This document shows, piece after piece, positions 44,006 to 53,639 of a DNA stretch of 64,000 bases. Every line of letters starts with the position of its first letter. The first letter of the stretch is position 1. Made by a program: the position numbers and the translations under genes. Under the pieces are notes generated by a model, which was given only the letters and a program-made list of their open reading frames with translations, was not told the origin of the DNA and made no database searches. Source of the DNA: Euglena gracilis (lineage: Eukaryota > Euglenida > Euglenophyceae > Euglenales); contig CP154954.1 of assembly GCA_039621445.1 (NCBI GenBank), forward strand, positions 52,985,357-53,049,356, in the 5' to 3' direction.

Positions 44006-47000
44006 GTGAGCCTCCCTGCCACCCATCCCCCGCACCATCCCCCGTATATTTTTCCATAGTAGCAGGGTCCCCCCCTCAGGGTTCGAGACAAGGAGGGTGT
44101 ACAGGGTTTAGGTGAGGGGTGTCCCTCCCCCCTCTCCCACCCGGGTTCCCCCCCCCTCCCCCCCCCCACCCGCGCGGTCCGTAAGGGACGGGATCTTTCT
44201 TTTTTTTTTTTAGTTAAGGACCGCCCCCCCCCCCCCCAATATGCAGAAAGGCCCCTACACCATTGGTGTTTTTCAACACCTGCCAAGTGCAACGTCCGAT
44301 CGCAGATTGACACGTAATTTGCCCTTTGGAACCCCATATTTTCCTCCATATATAAACGGCAACAAGATTCTACTTGCCCCCCAGGGAAGTAGAATCTCCA
44401 GGGGGGGGTCCGAGTAGCATCTCCCGATTCCAACCTTCAGGAGAATTTGGGGTTATTTTTTGGGATAGGGTCAGGTGCGCGACCGGATTCCCGGCGGGTA
44501 CTCCCTTTCCGGAATTTAGGGACCGAATCGGGGTCGATTTTTGGTAAACTTACGACAGAAGGGTGACCCAAAAATCTTCCAAAACCGGCGACCTAACTTT
44601 CGGCCCAACTTTGATCCCAAAAAGTGCCCATTTTCGGCACGCCAGTCCTAACCCTAACCCTATTCCTCCAATTAAGTGCCGAATCTCCCCGGATCCAACC
44701 GATTTGGCCTGGATGTGGCATCGTTCCCCGCGGGACCGATACAGGGGGAAGGTCGGACGCAGGGGATGCTACTCAGACCCCCCCCTGGAGATTCTACTTG
44801 GCCCCCCGGGGGGGGGGCAAGTAGAATCTTGCTGCCATATAAACATCTCTTATTTTTTGTCTGCCTTTAAAGGGATGTGTGCAACCAGCAAGCTGCCGAG
44901 CGGAGGAAGGAGAAGGAGCGGAAGCAAGCCCTTCGGAAGCCGCTGCTCACAATTATGTTCAATCCGTCACCAGATTCGGACGACGATTGTGAGCGTCGCA
45001 CTGGAAAAAAAGTTCGTTTTTCCGATTCGTCACTTTATCAAAGGCGGGAATTCTACACCCCTGGTCACAAGTGGGGGGTGCTTCCCATTGCGGATTGGAC
45101 GGAGAGTGACGCCTGCATTTTTTAGAAGGGTGGGAAACTGTGGGCATCTGCCCTCCAAAAGTACCCCGGAGCCAAATTTTTGCTGTCCCCACCTCTGCGG
45201 GGGGATACCGAGGTGCGACAGGCGAAGAAAGGGCACCCACCTAGCGCACCCTCCTAATTTTTGTCGTTCGAGCAGTCTGGAACTTAGGCGTCCCAACTCG
45301 CAGTCAAGGTTTTCAATTTTCTACTGCATATGTGCGAAATTTTGCACTCTTTTTGAAGCCCCACTTTGAGACCCTTCTGTCCGGAGCACTGCTGTAAGGA
45401 ACTAACCAGGTGCACAAGTTTGGGGGCCCCTGCTTCAGAAGAGCAGATCCAGCCATAGCTGGATACAGAACAGTTATGTGCACAGCGGATATGGCCATTG
45501 TGCACATGTGCTCTGGCTGCACACTGCGCATGTGTGCAGTGCACGACCACAACTTAATTTTTCTGAAGGAGCCGAGAAAAGATGTTACCCTTACGCCATG
45601 TGGCCCCCCCGAATTCTCCATTTGCAAATCACACAAAAACCCAACATGGCCCGCTCATTTTGGGCAGCTGTGTTGGGGCCGCTTCTTGAGAGGAGCCATT
45701 CCTTTGAAAGAGCGTGGGCCAAGACTTAGGGTTTTTGATTAAGGGGGAGGGGAGGGGCCTCACACATGAGTGTATATCAGCATGTGTATTACACGCCCAT
45801 GTATTGGATGCACTGCAATCTGATCCATTGTGGCATTTGGACATCTCAAAGGTTGAATGACATTTAATCTGTCTTTCTTTTGTATTTGAGCCTTTTTTGG
45901 ATGGTTGACCCAGTCAATGCAAGCATTTTTGCAACTACAGTTAACTTGGACAACTGCGGATAGCTACGGAAAACTCCAGATAAAAATCAGAGACGTGAGC
46001 CCTCCAACTGCGGGTAAGCACCGTAAACAGCCTATTCTGATGCATCAATGAAAAATAACGCTTTGTGTCAGCTCCTGTTTCAGGATGTGTCCATTTATTC
46101 ATTTGTCAAATGCCGTCAGAAGCAGAAACCATGGGCACACATCCCCATGTTACGACTGTTCAAAAATTTTAGTCAATTCCAGCATCAAACACCTCGAAAC
46201 AGGAGGGACGGGAAAGTTTCTTCCCCCTTGAGAACCCCCCTTTGGGCCAAAGGGCCGACCAAGGGCCGGGCTGGGGCTTGAACAGGGTCGAAAATCAAAA
46301 ATTCGAAAAACACATTTTTGACGCTGTGGATCGGCGATGATCCAAGGATGAGAGAAATCAATTCTTGTCCCAGTGTCGACCTGTTCTTGCCAAAAATACG
46401 CCAAATTTCCTTGCCCATTTTTTCTGTGTATTTTGCATTGAGTGTGCTGGGACAGCCAAGTTTTTTTTTTTCATTTCCTTGAGGACCGCCCTGCCTCCCA
46501 CAGGGTCTGGACCGACCCCAGGGGGGCACCTGGGACCCTCCAAAGGTTATTCTTTTCTTTACTTCCTCCACTTTGTGCTAAGCGAGGTCCGACAATATGG
46601 ACCCTTGAAAAAATACAAAAACCAAGAAGTTTGGTGCATTTTTTTTTTTGGCGGTTCGTTTGGTTGTCACATAAATGCCAAAAAATCATGATTTTGGGAA
46701 CAAGTTGATTACAAAGACATGTTTTTTTGCGCGGTCAAAAAAAAGTTGAAAACCAAATGAATGGTGAAAAATTTGGTACTGACCCCCCCTGGGAAACTGT
46801 CACCTGTCGGGTCCGTGAGTACAATCAAGCCAGCGAGCACAAAGGTAGGCGACAGATCCCTATAGTGACAGCCCTTATATATTATGAACCTTGTTCCCCC
46901 AACTTTGGTGTGGATGCTGCTTCTTGTTGTCGTGGCAAATTGTGATCAGAACGTGCGTTTTCCGACCCCCCCACCCGGCGTCCCGTTTTTTTTTTGACCT

Positions 47001-47947
47001 AAAACACACACATTTTGGGTCATTTCTGGGTCAAAAATTTCGAAAAACATCGAATTTTTTTTTGCTTGAAAGGAAGTTTTTTTTTTGGCCTCCCGGACCC
47101 AGAAAAACTGTTTTTGAGCCGAAAATGAGCGTTTTTTTTTATCCCTGGCCCCCCGTTTTCGGCCCGAAACCTATGGAGTTTGGGTCATTTTGGGGTCCAT
47201 CGGATAAATCAGAAACAGGAGGGGGGATTGGAACGCCTTTGCAACCCCCCCCCCCCGGACATGCCCCTCCCCACCCTCAAGCGGCCCTCCGCTGGCTGCA
47301 AGCCAGTTCAAGGGGCGCAATGGCTGGGGCGCCCCTATAGTGACAGCCCTTATATATTATGAACCTTGTTCCCCCAACTTTGGTGTGGATGCTGCTTCTT
47401 GTTGTCGTGGCAAATTGTGCTCAGAACGTGCGTTTTCTGACCCCCCCAACCCGGCGTCCTGTTTTTTTTTGACCTAAAACACACACATTTTAGGTCATTT
47501 CTGGGTCAAAAATTTCGAAAAACATCGGTTTTTTTTGCCTGAAAGGACGTTTTTTTTTTTGGCCTCCCGGACATAGAAAAACTGTTTTTGAGCCGAAATG
47601 AGCGTTTTTTGATCCCTGGCCCCCCGTTTTCAGCCCGAAACCCATGGAGTTTGGGTCATTTCCGGGTCCGTCGGAAAAATTAGAAACAGGAGGGGGGATT
47701 GGAACGCCTTTGCAACCCCCCCCCCCCCGGTTAACCCCCCCCCCCCCCAAGTGGCCCTCCGCTGGCAGTGAGCCAGTTCAAGGGACGCAATGGCTGGGGT
47801 GCTTCTCGGGTCAAGCCGGTGTTCGGCGCCCTCGGGGAGGGCTGGGCCATCGCTGCCGCGGAGCAGAGCCGCCACCGCTTCCTGTCCACCGGCAGTCGAG
47901 CCCAGCCCGCCCCAACCCTGGCCGATGGAGTGGGGGAGGACTCATGA
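43830..47947 (+). CDS. Unassigned gene with a PP1-docking-like KVRF motif
   Basis: Four exons can be chained. The first carries PSISDVTMARSSRQSGDAPF and ends GNELGSG. The second carries AAERRKEKERKQALRKPLL, then DSDDDCERRTGKKVRFSD. A third short exon reads TCRVREYNQASEHK. The terminal exon reads SQFKGRNGWGASRVKPVFGA and on to EDS-stop. KKVRF fits the (K/R)-V-x-F docking motif for protein phosphatase 1, and a V-R-E-Y stretch follows. That order resembles many small PP1-binding proteins, but the motif is short and could be fortuitous. The enzyme partner and function are inference only. Confidence 0.55.
44358..44836. mobile_element. 479-bp TIR element inside the intron, GGCA(G)C family, 8-bp TSD
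   Basis: The left end GGCAACAAGATTCTACTTGC is mirrored at the right by GCAAGTAGAATCTTGCTGCC. The inverted similarity continues over about 75 bp (GAATCTCCAGGGGGGGGTCC, GAGTAGCATC). A perfect 8-bp direct repeat, ATATAAAC, flanks it (44350-44357 and 44837-44844). The interior includes a CCTAACCCTAACCC tract. No protein is encoded. It shares the GGC-AGC terminus with 4320-5296. Confidence 0.85.
44873..45043 (+). CDS. Exon 2 of the KVRF-motif gene
   Basis: Acceptor TGCCTTTAAAG. It reads DVCNQQAAERRKEKERKQAL, then RKPLLTIMFNPSPDSDDDCE and RRTGKKVRFSDSSLYQ. Basic helix, then an acidic patch, then KKVRF. The sequence following CAAAG starts a repeat (GCGGGAAT) also present at 58976, so the exon probably ends at a GC-type donor, CAAAG|GCGGGA. 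Confidence 0.65.
45044..45125. repeat. Introner-like repeat starting at a splice site
   Basis: GCGGGAATTCTACACCCCTG, TGGTCACAAGT and GGAGAGTGACGCCT...GCATTTTTT match 58976-59075, where the repeat also begins immediately after an AAG. The shared start at the exon end suggests the repeat brought its own 5' splice site. Confidence 0.55.
45130..46780. other. Intron body, no separate gene recognised
   Basis: It contains alternating GTGCACATGTGC-type purine/pyrimidine sequence at 45470-45550. A partial copy of the ACTGGAGG/GGTCC...GACC repeat lies at 46450-46620. No conserved exon is seen. Confidence 0.4.
46790..46844 (+). CDS. Short exon VREYNQASEHK of the KVRF-motif gene
   Basis: It reads ETVTCRVREYNQASEHK with donor ACAAAG|GTAGGC. 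The 5' boundary is not determined, as no AG lies just upstream. The leftover G joins TG of the terminal exon to give Val. Confidence 0.4.
46858..47803. repeat. Tandem duplication (~475 bp, two copies) that includes an exon start
   Basis: CCTATAGTGACAGCCCTTAT begins both copies (46858 and 47333). Each runs through a TGGTGTGGATGCTGCTTCTT stretch, ACACACATTTTGGGTCATTT and a C-run to GCCAGTTCAAGGG(G/A)CGCAATGG. The copies are mostly identical. The first copy ends inside what is the terminal exon in the second copy. Confidence 0.9.
47769..47947 (+). CDS. Terminal exon of the KVRF-motif gene
   Basis: Acceptor CCGCTGGCAG. It reads SQFKGRNGWGASRVKPVFGA, then LGEGWAIAAAEQSRHRFLST and GSRAQPAPTLADGVGEDS to TGA. 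Strong codon bias. A truncated copy of its first ~30 nt lies at 47305-47332 in the upstream duplicate. Confidence 0.65.
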
Positions 47948-48904
47948 TTTTTCTTGTGGTGAATCATGATTTTTCTTCTTTTTTTTCGCCCCACAATTTT
48001 TTAGTTTGCTGGCATTGATTTCGATCTGAAGAGTGCCACAGGTTTGGGTCAATTTTCCCCTGAGGCCGAGTTTCCCCCCCCCCCCCCCCATGTCCAACGA
48101 CCCCCCTATGTCCAACGACCACCCTCCCGGTCAGAGGACACCTTTTCGGAGGTTTGATGTTTTTTTTGCAGGTGTGCGAAAACCGGAGGTTTGCCAGCCC
48201 TGAAAGGCTTTTCTTCCCCGCTTGTCCTCTACCCCGCAGCCCATCGTCCATTAAAATGTTCCCTCCGGGGAGTTTTTGTGCATTATGAGCGCTCCACCGG
48301 GGAGATAGTGTTTGCGGTTGTTGAACGAGCTTCACCACACTCCCAACATTCCACCGTGACATTTTCGGGTGTTTGCCAAGTTGTATGATGGAGTGAAGAT
48401 GGTTTGCACTTTCCTTGCATGTTCTCTTGACGTGATCTCCGCAACAAAATCGTCCAAGATGCCAGTTTTGGGTGCTATTTGAGTAAATATTTGTGGACAG
48501 GGCTGGAAATGGGGGCGCGAAGCGCCGGAAGGAAAATTTTGACCTGTTTGGGGGGGTTTTGGCAAACTTTTTTTTTTCCGACCCCATGTCCAACGACCAC
48601 CCCCCCCAGTCAGAGGACACCTTTTTGGTCACTACCCTATGTCCAACGACCGGTCATTGGACATAGGGGGGGCGGGGTAGTTAATTTGATTTTATATATT
48701 TGACCTTTTCTGGACAACCGATTGCACAAATTCTGCAAACCAAGCATTTAGACTCCCGGGCCAAGGGGGATCACCCAAAATGGACCAAAACCGTCTCGCG
48801 GATCACCTGCTGCATCGTTTTGAAAATGTGCAAAGATTTTGTCAGGAATCATCCATTTGTCGGAAGATTCGACAATGACCCACACAGTCATTATACTTGT
48901 GGCA

Positions 48905-49040
48905 CGTCCCTCGCCCGTCCACGGGGATGGCTGCCTCTGGGCCGGAGCCTCTCGATCCCACCCACCTCTCCAGCCTTTCCTCCTCCGTCGGTGCGCAGGC
49001 GAGGCCCCCTTTCCACTCCCGGCCGGTTCCCTCCCCTCAC
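48905..49040 (-). CDS. Possible minus-strand exon, unknown
   Basis: On the - strand a frame reads PTEEERLERWVGSRGSGPEA then AIPVDGRG, with acidic/basic character and G/C third positions. The + strand is open too but Pro/Ser-rich. No certain splice sites. It has no counterpart in the second copy of the duplication. Confidence 0.25.
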
Positions 49041-49360
49041 CCAGCTTTGGCGGGTCCCCGGGAGGGGTTTTTTTAGTGGTGGACGGGGGGGGGGGGTGGG
49101 GTGGGGGGGTCCGGCGCCCCCCCCCCCCCCCCCCGGAGTGGGGTCACCCCAGGGGGAGTGGGTTATACTTTTCGGCGCCGAAGGCTCCGAAATTTTTTTT
49201 GAAAAAGTGCTATTTTTAGCATTTTTCGAGATGTTTTTGGTCATTTTCGGGGGAAAGTAAGTGGGTCCCCCGTACCCCCCGCCCCCTCCCCCCCCCCCAG
49301 GGGGGGGGTGGGTGGGGGGAACCCCCCTCCCCCCGGTCTCAAAAAAAAAACCCCTGTTAC

Positions 49361-49554
49361 CCGGCGTGGGTGGCTCCACCTGGCGCCGCCTCGTCCAACT
49401 CCACCGCCTGCCCCTCCCCTTCCTCCGCCTCCCGCCCGCCGGTGGCCTCCCCCTCCCCGGCCCCCGACCCCTCAGCTGTGCCGGCAGCGGTGGGCCCCCT
49501 GCCAGCCTGTTGCTCAGGTCCCCCCAGGAAATGGTCGGTGGGTTCGTTCATCTC
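49361..49554 (-). CDS. Acidic Gly/Glu/Ala-rich exon, copy 1
   Basis: On the - strand, an acceptor TGATGATGAAG and a donor GCCGG|GTAACA bound a frame reading EMNEPTDHFLGGPEQQAGRG, then GSGAGEGEATGGREAEEGEG and QAVELDEAAPGGATHAG. The polar, acidic composition suggests a disordered segment. The + strand alternative is Pro/Ser-rich without acceptors. No family is recognised. A second copy lies at 50971-51169. Confidence 0.45.
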
Positions 49555-49849
49555 CTTCATCATCAAACACACAGAGTGATGCTCACCCCGCAGTGCCGGC
49601 ACTGTGTGGCATTGTGTGACACTGCGTGGTACTGCGTGGCAGTGCGGGCCGTTAACCCGCATGCAAGCGCCTTCAATGATGTGGCGCTATGCAGGCAATT
49701 TTTGGGTCATTGCTCGACATTTCTAGCCAGAAGTGGTCAAATTGGCCGAAAATGGCAAAACGTTGCACAAAACGACCAGCATTGCCCTTGATGGCTAGAA
49801 AAAGCCAATGACGCAAAAACAAGTGGTTTAACGGCCCGCAGTGCCACGC

Positions 49850-49931
49850 AGTGCACGCGGTGCCACACGGTGCCACGCAGTGCACATGCGGTGCACACGC
49901 AGTGCCCACGCAGTGCACACGCAGTGCACGC
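49850..49931. repeat. GCAGTGC(C)AC minisatellite running into an assembly gap
   Basis: About eight diverged units of CACGCAGTGCAC or CACGCGGTGCCAC abut the Ns. Related CACTGTGTGGCA units lie at 49600 and 51215. Confidence 0.85.
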
Positions 49932-49944
49932 NNNNNNNNNNNNN
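49932..49944. other. Assembly gap (13 N)
   Basis: Thirteen ambiguous bases within a minisatellite; the true length is unknown. Confidence 1.
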
Positions 49945-50196
49945 TGGCAATTATTACCGGGAATTGTCCGGAGCGTTGGCTAATTGAGCCACCACTTTTT
50001 TTGGGGGGGTGCAGTTGGAAGCCTGCCATTTGCCACCCAAGTTGTCCGCAACAACTGTCCGGGGGGGCATAGGGCAGGCGCTGCCTTTGGCTGACTGCGG
50101 AGTGCCCCACCCTGGATGACAGCCTCGACCTCGACGCATGGCCGGTGTTTTCCGTCACAGAGCCTCTTTACATTGGTCATCAACCCTCGTTTGCAT

Positions 50197-51260
50197 TTTC
50201 TTTGCATATTCTCTTGGCGTGATCTCCGCAACAAAATCGTCCAGGAATGTCAGTTTTGGGTGCTATTAGGTAAATATTTGTCGACCAGGCTGGATATGGG
50301 GGCGCGAAGCGCCGGAAGGAAAATTTTGACCTGTTTGGGGGGGGTTCGGCAATTTTTTTTTCCCCCGACCCCGTGTCCAACCACCCCCCCCCCCCCCCGG
50401 TCAGAGGACACCTTTTTAGTCACTACCCTATGTCCAACGACCCCCCCCCCCAGTCAGAGGACAGAGGTCCCCCCCCCAGGGTGGGTCCCCACAGGGGGGA
50501 GTGGGTTATACTTTTCGGTGCTGAAGGCTCCGAAAAATTTTGAAAAAGTGCTATTTTTAACATTTTCGCGATTTTTTACCATTTTTGGGGAAAGTAAGTG
50601 GGTCCCCCGGGCCCCCCCAGGCCCCCGGAGGCGGGGGGGGGGCCCCGGGGGACCCACAAAAAAAATGGCCGAAAATTGCTAAAGTATTAAAAATCGAAAA
50701 AGTACTAAAAATAGCACTTTTTCGGCGCCTTTGGCGCCGGAAAGTACATCCCACCGGGGGGGGAGGGGGGCTCGGCCAGACCCACCCACCTTACCCCCCC
50801 AGGGGTCCACGACTAAAAAAACCCCTGCCACCCAACAGGGCTTGGCCAGACCCACCCACCCTACCCCCCCGGTGGGGCCCCCCAGGGTGGGTGGGGGGGA
50901 CCCCCCTGGTCTCAAAAAAAACCCCTGGTGGGTGGATGGGGGGGAACCCTCCCTCGGTCTTTAAAAATACCCCTGGTTTCCGGCGTGGCTCCGCCTGGCG
51001 CCGCCTCCTCCAACTCCACCGCCTGCCCCTCCCCTTCCTCCGCCTCCCGCCCGCCGGTGGCGTCCCCCTCCCCGGCCCCCGACCCCTCAGCTGTGTCGGC
51101 AGCGGCGGGCCCCCTGCCAGCCTGTTGCTCGGCTCCCCCCTTGACATGGTCGGTGGGCTCGGTCATCTCCTGCATCATCAAACGCACAGGGGATGCCCAC
51201 CCCGCAGTGCCGGCACTGTGTGGCACTGTGTGACATTGCGTGGCGCGGGGGGGGGGGGTT
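50197..51260. repeat. Segmental duplication, copy 2
   Basis: It repeats the order of 48413-49630, starting at TATTCTCTTGGCGTGATCTC. It is shorter in the first intron-like part and has an added inverted copy of the GGCGCC...AAAAGTGCTATTTTTA unit at 50640-50745. Confidence 0.85.
50971..51169 (-). CDS. Acidic Gly/Glu/Ala-rich exon, copy 2
   Basis: On the - strand, acceptor TTGATGATGCAG. It reads EMTEPTDHVKGGAEQQAGRG, then GSGAGEGDATGGREAEEGEG and QAVELEEAAPGGATPET. It differs from copy 1 by about a dozen residues, and its donor has changed: the copy-1 GCCGG|GTAACA is GCCGGAAACC here. The exon probably ends at CAGGG|GTATTT or is not used. Either tandem exons of one gene or a duplicated gene fragment. 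Confidence 0.45.
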
Positions 51261-51387
51261 GACCAGCAGCCCACTCCAGGCATCCCAAACCTTCCAGCCA
51301 CTCAGCTGGGCCCGCTATAAGGTGCCCCTTGGGTGGGTGGGACCCCTGGTCTTTTTTTTTTTCAAGAAAAATTCCATCCCCGGAGTC

Positions 51388-51690
51388 CCAACCAGGGTTC
51401 AATCGCGGTTTGGGTGAGCGGGTGTCCCTCCCCCTCTGAACTGGAGGGCGACCATGTACCCGGGACCCCCGAAAAAGGTCAAATTTTCCAGCGCTCCGTG
51501 GCAAATATTCTTTTGCATTTTTTTGACGCAAAAAGTGTCCAAAATGGCATTTTTGGGCGTTCTGGGGGGGTCAACAATTTTCGGCCCGCCGCTTTGCTCC
51601 GGGCCGAAAATCATTCCTCCAGACCACGCCACTGTTTAGGTGGGGGGTGGCCCCCCCCCCACCTGCCCTTTATCGAAGCCTGGTCCCAAC
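51388..51690. repeat. ACTGGAGG...GGGTCAACAATTTTCGG repeat copy
   Basis: The same order as 26628-27010, ending CACCTGCCCTTTATCGAAGC. An exon begins 37 bp after this end, so the repeat supplies most of the intron. Confidence 0.7.
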
Positions 51691-51726
51691 CCAATCCCAA
51701 CCCCTGGCCCAGACCCCCCTCCCCAG

Positions 51727-51952
51727 CGCAGCGGGCTGCCTTCGTCGCATTGATGTCCAAATCGGTCCCAAAGCCGCTGCCGTCCTCACTGTGCTGGATA
51801 GCGCCGAGCCCGTCGCCGCCGCCACCGGCTTGGATGTTCCCGGCCGGAAGGAGCGCAGGAGGCGGGCGTCGCAGGAGCCGCCCCGTGCCGCGCGTGCCAC
51901 ACCGGCCACGATCCACCCTGCCACCCCGGCCGCCGCGGCACCCGGGTTTTGA
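51727..51952 (+). CDS. Terminal exon, unknown gene
   Basis: Acceptor CCCCTCCCCAG. It reads AAGCLRRIDVQIGPKAAAVL, then TVLDSAEPVAAATGLDVPGR and KERRRRASQEPPRAARATPA, to a TGA at 51950-51952. Very strong G/C third positions. Upstream exons are not identified. Function not recognised; the tail is Ala/Pro/Arg-rich. Confidence 0.5.
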
Positions 51953-51975
51953 TGGGGATCCTCGGAATTCTCCCA

Positions 51976-51978
<3 letters not shown>

Positions 51979-52023
<45 letters not shown>

Positions 52024-52026
52024 TGT
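51979..52026. repeat. (GT)n microsatellite
   Basis: About 24 GT units just after the stop codon of the preceding exon. Confidence 0.97.
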
Positions 52027-52107
52027 TTAATGAGAAAAACGCTGGCAGGGCAAAGATTTCCTGAAGTGACACTCAGTTACGGAGTGACTTTTGAAGTAAA
52101 GCTACAG

Positions 52108-52341
52108 AACAACGACAGCTGGTGTCATTGCCGATGTGCCATCCTCAACCTAAGTGATCGGCGATATCTGACATGCCGCGAAACAGTTTCCGGCTTCCGT
52201 TGTAGAGAGGGTGCTGCCCCCGTGTCCCCCCCGTGTCCCCCCCGTGTCCCGGACTACAAAGCCCTCGAGGTTTGCTCTTGCCATGCAAACTTCTGCACAC
52301 ATTGCATGCCCGAAACCATGAAACGGAAGCGAGAAAAATGA
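52108..52341 (+). CDS. Cysteine-rich C-terminal exon, unknown
   Basis: Acceptor TAAAGCTACAG. The frame reads NNDSWCHCRCAILNLSDRRY, then LTCRETVSGFRCREG. After a CCCGTGTCC repeat stretch it continues ALEVCSCHANFCTHCMPETM and KRKREK to TGA. The spacing CxC...C...C and CxCx4Cx2C suggests metal binding and the tail is basic. No named zinc-finger family fits clearly. The middle CCCCCGTGTCCC block may be a small intron. Confidence 0.4.
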   Translation, partial: NNDSWCHCRCAILNLSDRRYLTCRETVSGFRCREGAAPVSPPCPPRVPDYKALEVCSCHANFCTHCMPETMKRKREK

Positions 52342-52381
52342 AAACCCACGGGGGGATGTTCCCCCCCCTGTGTCCCCCCCG

Positions 52382-52565
52382 TGTCCCAACCCACCCACAG
52401 AGAGAAGGATCCCCCGCCCTCTTCGGCCCTCTGCAGCGGCCGGGCTGCACCCTGCCCGCCCCCTGTCGCCTCATGTCGTGTGGCAGTGAGACACCTGCAC
52501 CAAGCCTCCCACCCGCCTGGCTGCCAGAAGTCCCTGCACACCGGGAAGGCGGTGCAAGGTGGGAA
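52382..52565. other. GC-rich coding-like island, strand unresolved
   Basis: + strand: acceptor CCCACCCACAG, then REGSPALFGPLQRPGCTLPA. - strand: TATRHEATGGGQGAARPLQR then AEEGGGSFSLWVGW. Both are open; neither is recognised. Confidence 0.25.
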
Positions 52566-52864
52566 AATGCCGTTGCTGTTGATTGGCATTGGGACACAAA
52601 CCTGGGGAACTAAACAGGTGTATGCGAGAGGGCGGCTAAATGCTGGAGGAATTGGGATACCTCTCCCGTCCTTCAGCTTTCCCAGGAACGATCAGGGCGG
52701 GCTCAAACATCCCCCGGCTGACTCCTGAAAAAAACCCCAAATGGAAATAAGGACACACACAACTGCATAAACAAATCCCAAATCCCAAATGCCCAGCCTA
52801 CCCATCCATGCACGCATGCACGTAGGCACGCACACATGCTCCCACACACGTACATGCACACACA

Positions 52865-53547
52865 CAGGGGGGATCTGATATCTGCAATTTTCCCACAATT
52901 TCCGCAGTTTTCCACTATTCCCACAATTGCCCGCAATTTCCACAATTTCCCGCAACTTTTTCACAATTTCCCGCAATACTTCTGCAGTTTTTTTTTCCTT
53001 TCCTCAATTATCCGCATAAAACCTGAAATGGAAGGCGAAATGAGTTCTGGCCATTCCTTGAACGCTTTACAAGGCCACCCGTGTTTGTTTATTTTTTATT
53101 GCAATTTTGCCAAAGTTTGCCAATATTTGCCACCTTTGACAGACTTTGGCACTTCCTGGGCCTTTTTTAAGTTCCCCCAATTTCGACTTTGAAAAAATTC
53201 CGTATCCTGGACTGTATTTTGCCCAAGACCAAAGTTTTCGGCAATTTTTTTTTGCTGGTTTTGGATTTTTTACCCCAGAAATTCCATTTCTCCAGAATCA
53301 GCATGTTCCCAAGATTTCAAAGATCATGTTTTTTTCAGACCGTTTTATTGGAGAAAATGCGAATAACGGCCCAAAACTTACATATATGTTGCAAAATGAC
53401 CAAATTTGCGAAATTTTCAAAAGTCCCCTCCAGCGGAAGGGTGGTAATTCCCAAAATTTCAATTTCGCAATTTTCCCGCAGTTTCTGCGATTTTCCTGCA
53501 ATTTTCCCGCAATTTTTCCGAAGGCCTCCGATATCAATTCCCCCCTG
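52865..53547. mobile_element. CAGGGG-family TIR element with CCGCAATTTT tandem core
   Basis: It starts CAGGGGGGGATCTGATATC and ends GATATCAATTCCCCCCTG. The sub-ends hold TTTCCCGCAATTTCC units and TTTTTCCGAAGGCCTCC, exactly like 29884-30387. The flanks are CA-repeat sequence, so a target duplication cannot be judged. About 450 bp of A/T-rich unique sequence fills the centre. Non-coding. Confidence 0.75.
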
Positions 53548-53639
53548 CACATATTCACACACTTGCACATAGGCACATACACACATATGCATACACCAAG
53601 CAACATATGGATTTGAAAGCCCCCTGGCAATGCCTGGCA

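Larger units (their letters stand above)
48413..49630. repeat. Segmental duplication, copy 1
   Basis: The block runs from GTTCTCTTGACGTGATCTCC through GGGGGCGCGAAGCGCCGGAA, GTCAGAGGACACC, TATACTTTTCGGCGCCGAAG, a minus-strand exon and GCACTGTGTGGCATTGTGTG. The same order is found at 50197-51260. Confidence 0.85.
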
